Positions 36,113 through 43,017 of a stretch of DNA of 64,000 nt are shown here, piece by piece. The DNA comes from Rhodospirillaceae bacterium (GTDB lineage: Bacteria > Pseudomonadota > Alphaproteobacteria > Rhodospirillales > Rhodospirillaceae). The position numbers and the translations under genes were made by a program. The notes below the pieces were generated by a model that saw only the letters and a program-made list of their open reading frames with translations, was not told the origin of the DNA and did no database searches. Position 1 is the stretch's first letter; every line of letters starts with the position of its first letter. The stretch covers positions 62,001 to 126,000 of the forward strand of contig JAVJSV010000008.1 of assembly GCA_040219235.1 (NCBI GenBank). The letters are read 5' to 3'.

Positions 36113-36190
36113 ATATGCATATTATTGTTTATTATATTGGCCTGCATGAAGAGAGAATTGCAAACTGCAACGGTCTTGAGCAGACCCGTT
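36113..36190. promoter_or_regulatory. Divergent LysR promoter/operator region
   Basis: The gap between the LysR gene and the hydrolase operon contains ATATGCATAT (36113-36122), an AT-rich run with TATTAT-like elements, and an imperfect inverted repeat AACGGTCT / AGACCCGTT (36169-36190) just before the ribosome site of the operon. LysR regulators typically bind imperfect dyads of this kind in divergent gaps. Binding is inferred from position and symmetry only. Confidence 0.35.
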
Positions 36191-36206
36191 AAGGAATTTC
36201 GCAAGC

Positions 36207-37046
36207 ATGGGTGCCGCAACGACAACGACATACAGGTATGTTGATACGTCCGAAGGCCAACTTCATCTGACCTCGGCAGGTCACGGACCTGCGGTGGTAT
36301 TGATGCATTGGACACCATTGTCCGCGCGAATGTACGAACATGAACTTCCGCGCCTGGCCGAGCGTGGCTTTAGGGCCATCGGCATCGACCTCATGGGGTT
36401 CGGCCGATCTGCGAAGCCTGGTGAAATCTGGCAGTTTGAAAAGCATGCACAGATCGTGGCTGAGGGTCTCCACAACGCGGGTATCACCACCTTCGCAGTT
36501 TTGGGAGCACACTTCTCAGCACCGATTGCCGTTGAATTGACGGTCGCCTCCAATGCCACAGTCACAGCGCTTCTGTTGGATGGGTGCGCGCATTTACTTC
36601 CCGAAGACGCGGGCAAAGCGATCGGGGTCAAGGTTGCGCAAACATCTGGGCCAGGCTTGCACAAAGATGGATCGCACCGGACGTTTCTGTGGGACCAAGC
36701 GGTCAATGCCTATTCCATTTTTGATCCTAATTTTGAAGTCACGGAAGAAACTTTATCGCTGATTTACAGGTTCGTGATGGATTATACGTCCACTGGCGTT
36801 CCCAAAGATTTCGGGACCTTCACGCCGTTCGATATGGTTGAAAAACTTGGTAAAGTGACTGTACCAAGTTGCGTACTCACAGCAGAAACAGATCCACTGC
36901 GATCAGCGCAACAACCTACCCTCGACGCTTTGGTCGCTTCGGCCACCCAAGCGATCATACTTTCTGGCAGCCACCCGTTGCATAGCCCGACGCGACGCGG
37001 GGAATATGCAGATGCAATTGCGACTTTTCTAGAGGCATCACAATGA
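36207..37046 (+). CDS. Alpha/beta-hydrolase-fold protein with altered nucleophile elbow (copy 2 of 2)
   Basis: 279 residues from the ATG at 36207 (AAGGAA upstream). Fold landmarks: VVLMHWTPLSARMYE, GIDLMGFGRSAKPG, TAETDPLRSAQQ and a His near the end in SGSHPLHSPTRR. The elbow reads VLGAHFSAPIAVEL, with His (about 102) in the nucleophile position and Ser replacing the second Gly, as in the homologue at 31652. This may indicate loss of classical hydrolase activity or another reaction type. It is the first gene of the LysR-linked operon; its stop overlaps the start of the PhyH gene (ATGA). Confidence 0.83.
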   Translation: MGAATTTTYRYVDTSEGQLHLTSAGHGPAVVLMHWTPLSARMYEHELPRLAERGFRAIGIDLMGFGRSAKPGEIWQFEKHAQIVAEGLHNAGITTFAVLGAHFSAPIAVELTVASNATVTALLLDGCAHLLPEDAGKAIGVKVAQTSGPGLHKDGSHRTFLWDQAVNAYSIFDPNFEVTEETLSLIYRFVMDYTSTGVPKDFGTFTPFDMVEKLGKVTVPSCVLTAETDPLRSAQQPTLDALVASATQAIILSGSHPLHSPTRRGEYADAIATFLEASQ

Positions 37047-37897
37047 CCGTCACCAAAGATCACATCGCGACCTATGAACGTGATGGTACCGTTCTCATTC
37101 CAGGTGCGTTTAAGGATTGGGTGGAACCGCTGAGTGAAACTGTAATGGCAGTGATTGATGGGCAGCGCGCAGGGCGCATTGCGCCGGACGACGCGACGTG
37201 CGTCTTTCAAAATCCGATGAAAATTGTTGAGAATTTTGGCGGTGGTGCAATGGCACTGAACATCGTGCCCTATCACACCGGCTTCTCTGACTGGCTTAAG
37301 AACTCGCCCGCTGCGGAAATGGCAGCAGCCGTTATGCAAAGCGAACGGGTGCGGTTTTGGGTCGATGCGACATTTCTTAAGGAAGAGAATGCCGCCTCAG
37401 AAGGCACACCCTGGCACAATGACACCTGCACCTGGCCGTTCTGGGGCAGGCAAATGACGATCCTCTGGATCGCATTAACCGATGTGGATGAAGATAATGG
37501 TCCGCTGACGACTGTACGCGGGAGCCATCAAGAAGATGGTCGCTACTACTCTACTTTCTTCCCCGCAGATCAAACACCGCCGCCTGGGTATAAACCTTGG
37601 GACCAGTTGATGGCGCAGGCGGAAGCACCAGACGCAGAAATACAAACCTGGACGATGAAGAAAGGCGACTGCCTATTCATGCACCCCACGACCATTCATG
37701 GATCAAAACCAAGATCGGCAAAAACCGGATCGCCGCGTTTGGCCTACAGCACCCGTTGGCTAGGCGATGACGTGATTTGGAAGCCAGATCCGCTGACCGA
37801 GCCGATGACCGAGCGGTTAAACACCCACCCTGCCATGACCTTCAACGCGCCACCGCCCGATGACATTATTCCTGTTCTGTGGCCCCGCACGGCCTAA
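37043..37897 (+). CDS. Phytanoyl-CoA dioxygenase (PhyH) family protein, copy 1
   Basis: 284 residues; start overlaps the upstream stop in ATGA, implying translational coupling. The Fe(II)/2-oxoglutarate facial triad is visible: His and Asp in TPWHNDTCTWPFWG, then the distal His in MHPTTIHGSKPRS, with a downstream Arg in YSTRWLGDD that would bind 2-oxoglutarate. DVDEDNGPLTTVRGSH is the typical double-strand helix segment. The family hydroxylates or halogenates diverse small molecules; many bacterial members act in catabolism or natural-product tailoring. A second family member follows at 37927. Confidence 0.9.
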   Translation: MTVTKDHIATYERDGTVLIPGAFKDWVEPLSETVMAVIDGQRAGRIAPDDATCVFQNPMKIVENFGGGAMALNIVPYHTGFSDWLKNSPAAEMAAAVMQSERVRFWVDATFLKEENAASEGTPWHNDTCTWPFWGRQMTILWIALTDVDEDNGPLTTVRGSHQEDGRYYSTFFPADQTPPPGYKPWDQLMAQAEAPDAEIQTWTMKKGDCLFMHPTTIHGSKPRSAKTGSPRLAYSTRWLGDDVIWKPDPLTEPMTERLNTHPAMTFNAPPPDDIIPVLWPRTA

Positions 37898-37926
37898 TAC
37901 ATTAAGCGTACTGAGAGAGAAAAAAT

Positions 37927-38790
37927 ATGCACCCGAAAGTGACTCAAGCCATCATTGACACCTACAACGATATTGGCGTTGGCCAGGTTCCGGGGGCCAT
38001 GCCGCAAAAGTGGGTCAACGATATGACCAAAGTGCTTGACGATGCCCTGACGAGCAAACGAGACGGTACCAATGAGTTCGGCCCGTTAGAAGGACAGCCG
38101 GACATTCAGTTTGAAGACCATGATGGCTACGTTCGTATGGTGAATTTCTACTGCCGGCTGCCAGAGATGCGCACATTGGTTGAAGAGTCAGACTGCGCCC
38201 ATATCGTCGCCGACGTGATTGGCTCAAACTCCATGCAGCCCTGGACCGATGGCACCTTCATCAAAGAAGGTAAGGACGGAGCAACCGCGACGCCCTGGCA
38301 TAATGACGAGTGCCTATTTCCCCTGCGCGGACATCACAGCCCGTCCATGTGGATTGCCCTGACCGATGTGGACATGACCAATGCGCCTTTGCAAACTTTG
38401 GCCGGGTCTAATAAGGACCCTCACCGCTATGTGAGTTCGTGGGCCTTGGAAGGCGCGGAGGCTCCGCCCAACTTCCATCCCTGGGATGAACTGTTAGAGC
38501 GGGTAAAGGCACCGGATGCGGACATTCGTGTTTGGGAGGCCAAGGCCGGTGATATGTTGATCATACATCCCAAAACCATACACGCATCCCTGCCGCGCAC
38601 TGCTGGACAAGACGGACGGCGGGTTGGGTTTTCCCTGCGCTGGATCGGCAGTGATATCCGGTATGAATATAACCCGACAGCAAAGCGGTCCCCTTTCCAG
38701 GAGCATCCGGACATCAAAGAAGGGGAACCCCTGCCGGAGAGCATTATTCCGGTCATCTGGCGGCGAAATACACATGTTGGCACCGCATAG
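37927..38790 (+). CDS. Phytanoyl-CoA dioxygenase (PhyH) family protein, copy 2
   Basis: 287 residues, a clear homologue of the gene before it: TPWHNDECLFPLRG carries the His-x-Asp pair, DVDMTNAPLQTLAGSNKD the following loop, IIHPKTIHASLPRT the distal His and GFSLRWIGSDIRY the Arg. Both copies end alike (IIPVLWPR / IIPVIWRR). Retention of all ligands in both suggests two active Fe/2-oxoglutarate oxygenases acting on related or successive substrates. It lies 29 bases after copy 1 and 93 bases before the serine hydrolase gene, in the LysR-linked operon. Confidence 0.9.
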   Translation: MHPKVTQAIIDTYNDIGVGQVPGAMPQKWVNDMTKVLDDALTSKRDGTNEFGPLEGQPDIQFEDHDGYVRMVNFYCRLPEMRTLVEESDCAHIVADVIGSNSMQPWTDGTFIKEGKDGATATPWHNDECLFPLRGHHSPSMWIALTDVDMTNAPLQTLAGSNKDPHRYVSSWALEGAEAPPNFHPWDELLERVKAPDADIRVWEAKAGDMLIIHPKTIHASLPRTAGQDGRRVGFSLRWIGSDIRYEYNPTAKRSPFQEHPDIKEGEPLPESIIPVIWRRNTHVGTA

Positions 38791-38883
38791 CCGCCTTGAA
38801 GACAGTAGGCTTGGGCTTATCTGATCATGGATGTGGGTTATAGTGTTGCTCACCTCTTTTACCTTCTGCCTTGGAGAGCGCTC

Positions 38884-40191
38884 ATGAAACAGGTTTACCG
38901 GTTCGCCCTTGCCGCCAGTATTTCAGCCGTGGCCTTTGTCGGATATGGCCTCGGTTCTATTGAGGTTGCCGCTCAAGCGAGCAAGTCTCCGATCGATGTA
39001 GACTCCATGTATCCGCCCGAAGCCTACGACCTTTACCTGTCGCGCCTTGAGGCCATGTTTGGTGGCTCCGGTGGTGCCAATGGCGGTTTGCAATATGACC
39101 CGCTGGAAGTGATTCCTGGTGCTGAAGAGTACACGCCGTTGCCCGCAACAGATCAAAGCAAACCCAGCACTATCTCCAAAGAAGCTCTGGACATAACAGA
39201 AGCCTACGCCGCTGAGCGTAACTCCCAAGCCTTCATCGTGTGGCGCAAAGGCAAGCTGGAGCGGGAAGCTTATTTTAATGGTGCGGAGGCCGACACCTTG
39301 ATCGTCGGACGGTCGCTAGCAAAGCCGGTTACGGTGATCGCGGTCGGTCGCGCCATTAAGGAAGGCTACATCGAATCCTTGGACCAACCCGTGAGTGATT
39401 TCATTACCGAGTGGAAAGGTACGGACCGGGAGTCCATGCTGATCCGGCACTTGTTAGACATGCGGACCGGGTTCTTGCGCCAGGGCATGGAGCGTGGGCC
39501 AGAAAGTATTCTCAATAGAGCCTACCTGCACCCCTACCACGATGATGTGATCATCAATGAATACCCGCTGACTCACAAACCGGGCGAGCGTTACGATTAT
39601 TCCAACGCCACATCGGAAATGGTCGCCCCGCTCATAGAGCGCGCCACCGGTGTAAGGTATGGCGAATGGGTGTCTGAACAAATCCTCAAACCCATCGGGG
39701 CTAAGGGGGGCGAAGTCTGGCTGAACCGCCCAGGCGGCACAGCGCATTCAGGCTGCTGCATCATGCTCCCCGCACGCACCTTCTTCCGTCTCGGCATGCT
39801 GAGTTATTTTGACGGGGTCTGGGATGGCGTACAACTTCTGCCCGAAGGCTATGTGGCCGAGACCCGTATCGCAACACCGCAAAACCTATGGGCCGGAATG
39901 GGCCTTTACGTGGCGGGTGAGTATGTTGAAACCCGTGGGGCCGCAAACCCCGACATCGCCAACATGCAAGTGACCACCCATGCGGAACGCTATTTGGCGG
40001 CTGATCTTTATCTATATGATGGCAACGCCAACCAAGTGGTGTACATCATCCCGTCTGAAGATCTGGTGATCCTACGTGTTGGCAATGCTCCGCCCCGCGA
40101 TAATCGTTGGGACAACACCTTTGTTCCCAATACCATCATGCGCGGCATTATCCGTGCCCCAGGTGAAACACCACCCCAACCACAGTCCTAA
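38884..40191 (+). CDS. Serine hydrolase, beta-lactamase/class C family, exported
   Basis: 435 residues from the ATG at 38884, chosen for GGAGAG upstream and the signal peptide that follows (MKQVYRFALAASISAVAF, cleavage near VAAQA). Catalytic motifs are complete: SLAK with Ser about 144 and Lys 147, YSN at about 239-241, and HSG at about 288-290 in place of KTG. This is the pattern of class C-like esterases and DD-peptidase-fold hydrolases rather than true cephalosporinases. Periplasmic esterase, lactonase or amidase are all possible. Part of the run of plus-strand genes that begins at 36207. Confidence 0.9.
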   Translation: MKQVYRFALAASISAVAFVGYGLGSIEVAAQASKSPIDVDSMYPPEAYDLYLSRLEAMFGGSGGANGGLQYDPLEVIPGAEEYTPLPATDQSKPSTISKEALDITEAYAAERNSQAFIVWRKGKLEREAYFNGAEADTLIVGRSLAKPVTVIAVGRAIKEGYIESLDQPVSDFITEWKGTDRESMLIRHLLDMRTGFLRQGMERGPESILNRAYLHPYHDDVIINEYPLTHKPGERYDYSNATSEMVAPLIERATGVRYGEWVSEQILKPIGAKGGEVWLNRPGGTAHSGCCIMLPARTFFRLGMLSYFDGVWDGVQLLPEGYVAETRIATPQNLWAGMGLYVAGEYVETRGAANPDIANMQVTTHAERYLAADLYLYDGNANQVVYIIPSEDLVILRVGNAPPRDNRWDNTFVPNTIMRGIIRAPGETPPQPQS

Positions 40192-40233
40192 ATCATCAAA
40201 TTCATACGTAATAAGATTAAAAGGAGACCGAGC

Positions 40234-40701
40234 ATGATCCGCCTTGCAGTACTCGCTTTTGCTTTCATGACACTGGAACCAATGGCTATGGCAAACGCAC
40301 AATCAGCCAAAGAATATGAAGAAGCCCGTGATATTGTGTGGGCTAAAGAAAAAGCGATCTATGAAGCGCGCTCAAAAACGGGCCTTGATTACTATATCGC
40401 CAATTCCTCGCCGAATTACGTGGGCTGGCCCCCAGGAACGCCAAAACCGTCGCCAATTTCTCAACTCAAAGAAAATCAAGAAAGCGGTTTGTTCAAATTT
40501 CCAAACCAAGAAAAGCTTGAGCTGTTTTATGATGATTTCGCCATGCATGGGGATACCGGCGTGATTTACTATAACACCCACCGCACCATGCTACCCGATG
40601 GCACAGAAGTGGATCAGCGCTATCACACCATTCATGTCTGGGTGAAAGATACAGACAATGATTGGAAACTGATGGGCGCGATGGCCCGCCAGGTTCAATA
40701 A
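40234..40701 (+). CDS. Exported SnoaL/NTF2-like protein (paralogue 3 of 3)
   Basis: 155 residues; AAGGAG precedes the ATG. Signal peptide (MIRLAVLAFAFMTLEPMAMA, cleavage near ANA) then EARDIVWAKEKAIYEARS, KTGLDYYIANSSPNYVGWPP, VIYYNTHRTMLPDGTEVDQ and IHVWVKDTDNDWKLMGAMAR. It is closely related to the protein at 3303, sharing LDYYI, YVGWPPG and HRTMLPDGT exactly, and more distantly to that at 28806. It lies 42 bases after the serine hydrolase gene and is probably the last gene of the LysR-linked operon. Function unknown; the fold commonly binds small hydrophobic molecules. Confidence 0.85.
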   Translation: MIRLAVLAFAFMTLEPMAMANAQSAKEYEEARDIVWAKEKAIYEARSKTGLDYYIANSSPNYVGWPPGTPKPSPISQLKENQESGLFKFPNQEKLELFYDDFAMHGDTGVIYYNTHRTMLPDGTEVDQRYHTIHVWVKDTDNDWKLMGAMARQVQ

Positions 40702-40750
40702 AGCTCGACCGTAAATCCCGCACGGCCTCTGATCTTAGCCGAGAAATTAA

Positions 40751-40782
40751 ATCGGACTGTTAGATCGGACTGTTAGATCGGA
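40751..40782. repeat. 13-bp tandem duplication at a gene 3' end
   Basis: Two identical 13-bp units (40751-40763, 40764-40776) plus a six-base partial copy span the stop codon of the monooxygenase gene at 40773. Each unit carries a TAA on the minus strand, so the stop is duplicated. Looks like slippage. Confidence 0.9.
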
Positions 40783-41960
40783 ACGGTCGCTGGATTATAA
40801 TCGTGGATGGTGATCGGGTCATATTCCTTGGCCCGCTCCTCCAATGCTTTTTCGATGGTACCGTGCATTCTAAGCCCGTTATATCGAGCGCCAATCGTCA
40901 CGAGGGTGGTACGCTCACGGCGCGCATCCTCGTAACGCTGTAAACTTTCTTCGATGCTATCGGATGCTTCGAGACACCGCGCTAGCACCACGCCATCTTC
41001 AATGGACATGCCAGCGCCCTGCCCCAAAAAAGGCAACATAGGATGGGCCGCATCACCAAGCAGGGAAACACGCCCAACTGTCCATTGCTTCATCGGCTCA
41101 CGGCCAAACATGCCCCATCGGAAGCAGGTTTCCGCTGGGATATGCTTAATCATTTGCTGAACTTCTTCACAGGTATCCGCAAATTCTGCCAGCAATTCAT
41201 CCTTACGGGCGGGCACGGACCATCCCTCGTCAACCCAATCTTTCTTTTGAGCGTAGGCGGCGAAGTTGACGGTTTTACCGCCCCGTATTTTATAGCGAAC
41301 GACGCTGCGGTGTTTGCCGTTGAATACGGATGTATCGGTGTTAATGGTCCCCGGGGGTAAAGACTCTATAGGAATCAAACCACGCCAGGCGACGTAACCG
41401 AGAAACTCAACTTTATCGTCACCAAACAAAGACTGACGCACGGCCGAGCGGTTGCCATCACACCCGATGGCCAAATCGCCCTTCACGGTATCGCCGTTTG
41501 TAAAGGTAACCTCTACACCGGACTCATCTTGCTTGAGAGACTTGAAGCAATGGCCGAGATGAATGGCATCTGGATCATGCGCCCTCACGGTATCAGCCAA
41601 AAGGCCGTGAATATCTGCCCGGTGGAACATACGAAAGCGAGCATCTGGATCAGGGTCGGTTTCCCCTTTTGCCTGACGCACGTCACCCGGCGCAGAGGAA
41701 TTGGTGTGGATCTCGCCGGTCATCAAATCCTTGCCGCCGCCACTTTCAGGGCGAAACCCGATCTCAATCAATTTGTCCGCAAGGCCCAAAGACCGCATCG
41801 CCTTATTCGCATTTTTCGCGAGGGTCAACCCGGCACCAACCTCACCTAACTCTTCGGCTTGTTCATGCACAGACACTTTGAAACCAGCCCGTTGCAAAGC
41901 TATGGCTGCGGTTAATCCACCGATGCCTGCACCAACCAAAATAACTTTCAAATCTTTCAC
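40773..41960 (-). CDS. FAD-dependent monooxygenase (salicylate-hydroxylase-like)
   Basis: About 395 residues from the GTG at 41960 (KDLKVILVGAGIGGL), preceded by GAGAG; a GTG 18 bases further upstream (41978) cannot be excluded. The three class A flavoprotein monooxygenase motifs are present: the GxGxxG motif GAGIGGLTAAIALQRAG, the DG motif AIGCDGNRSAVRQ, and the GD motif RVSLLGDAAHPMLPFLGQGAG. These enzymes use NAD(P)H and oxygen to hydroxylate aromatic or related rings; closest look-alikes are 3-hydroxybenzoate 6-hydroxylase and salicylate hydroxylase. No ring-cleavage gene is adjacent, though the VOC and cupin genes elsewhere could contribute. Convergent with the SnoaL-like gene. Confidence 0.88.
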   Translation of the reverse strand: MKDLKVILVGAGIGGLTAAIALQRAGFKVSVHEQAEELGEVGAGLTLAKNANKAMRSLGLADKLIEIGFRPESGGGKDLMTGEIHTNSSAPGDVRQAKGETDPDPDARFRMFHRADIHGLLADTVRAHDPDAIHLGHCFKSLKQDESGVEVTFTNGDTVKGDLAIGCDGNRSAVRQSLFGDDKVEFLGYVAWRGLIPIESLPPGTINTDTSVFNGKHRSVVRYKIRGGKTVNFAAYAQKKDWVDEGWSVPARKDELLAEFADTCEEVQQMIKHIPAETCFRWGMFGREPMKQWTVGRVSLLGDAAHPMLPFLGQGAGMSIEDGVVLARCLEASDSIEESLQRYEDARRERTTLVTIGARYNGLRMHGTIEKALEERAKEYDPITIHDYNPATVPI

Positions 41961-42135
41961 AACACTCTCACTACACACGGTGATTGATCGTGCAGTTTAT
42001 TGTGCGGCAGTTTTTGTTATAGCTGGCGCACCCAAATGCATATCAATTCTATTATTGGGGAGTGTCTCAGGAGAGGAGATCATTAGAAACAACGGTGCTG
42101 TTTTTGGACCATTGCGTGGTCAATTTTGCAGCGTG

Positions 42136-43017
42136 CTAAGTCGCTGGCAAAGGTTGCACATCAACCGAGACTTTAACTGTGTGCTGACCGCCGCCGATCA
42201 TGAACCCATTGATCGGGCTGACATCACCATAGTCCCGTCCCCACCCGAGGGTGATGTGTTCATCCCTCGGTATGAGATTGTTTGTCGCGTCAAAATCAAC
42301 CCAACCTAAACCAGGACACCACACGGCAATCCAGGCATGAGACTCATCCGCACCGACCATCTTGGTCTGTCCCGCTGGAGGGTGTGTTAGGAGGTAACCA
42401 CTCACATATCGTGCAGGCAGACCAAGACTGCGCAAACAGGCCAACTGAACATGGGCAAAATCCTGACACACCCCGCGTCGCTCTGCGATAACTTCTGCAA
42501 CAGGCGTCGAGACATCTGTGACCCCGCCCTCGTATTTGAAATCGCTGTAAATGCGCGTGGTCAGGTCCATTGCTGCCTCAAGAATCGGGCGTCCTGGCGT
42601 GAATGAGGCCTCTGCAAGCTCACGCGCACCGTCAATACCAGTTACATAAGGCGAGGCAAACGCAAACTGATAGGCATCAAGCGTGGCTTGATCAGAGATG
42701 CTTTGAAATAGGGCGTTCACATCTTCCCACGGTGGCGTGACCGCCAATTGTAGCGGTGGAGGGGCTTTAACCTCGACCTCTGACAACGCCTCAATTTCCA
42801 ATGTGCTGTGGGGTTCTTGAATGGTGGCGTAGGTCACCGTGTTTTGAAAATAATCTAAGGTTTCCGAGCGCACGGCTGGGAGCGGTGTAACCTGCACAAA
42901 GGCCCTGCTACATACTTGCCGGCCATGACTGCGCGGCGTCATATGCAGGAGATGATGAGAGATGGAGACCGTCTGAGTGTACTTGTAGACCGTACGGTGA
43001 TGAATTTTGTACTTCAC
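42136..43017 (-). CDS. Transglutaminase-like cysteine protease-fold protein
   Basis: 293 residues from a GTG at 43017, which overlaps the stop of the upstream gene as GTGA. An N-terminal beta domain (KYKIHHRTVYKYTQTVSIS) of the kind found before bacterial transglutaminase domains precedes the catalytic core: Cys in RRGVCQDFAHVQLACLRS, His in ADESHAWIAVWCPG and Asp in WVDFDATNN. It belongs to a widespread cluster with the circularly permuted ATP-grasp/alpha-E protein and the DUF2126 protein that follow upstream; published genomic analyses propose peptide or amide-bond synthesis and cleavage for this cluster. Actual substrates remain unknown. Confidence 0.9.
   Translation of the reverse strand: MKYKIHHRTVYKYTQTVSISHHLLHMTPRSHGRQVCSRAFVQVTPLPAVRSETLDYFQNTVTYATIQEPHSTLEIEALSEVEVKAPPPLQLAVTPPWEDVNALFQSISDQATLDAYQFAFASPYVTGIDGARELAEASFTPGRPILEAAMDLTTRIYSDFKYEGGVTDVSTPVAEVIAERRGVCQDFAHVQLACLRSLGLPARYVSGYLLTHPPAGQTKMVGADESHAWIAVWCPGLGWVDFDATNNLIPRDEHITLGWGRDYGDVSPINGFMIGGGQHTVKVSVDVQPLPAT

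Noticed and set aside
36113-36122. ATATGCATAT palindrome as a replication or partition site
   Set aside because: It is a single short AT palindrome in a divergent promoter gap and has no repeats around it; a regulatory role is simpler.
38884-40191. Calling the class C-family protein an antibiotic beta-lactamase
   Set aside because: The third motif is HSG rather than KTG and the context is catabolic; the motifs fit esterases of the same fold equally well.
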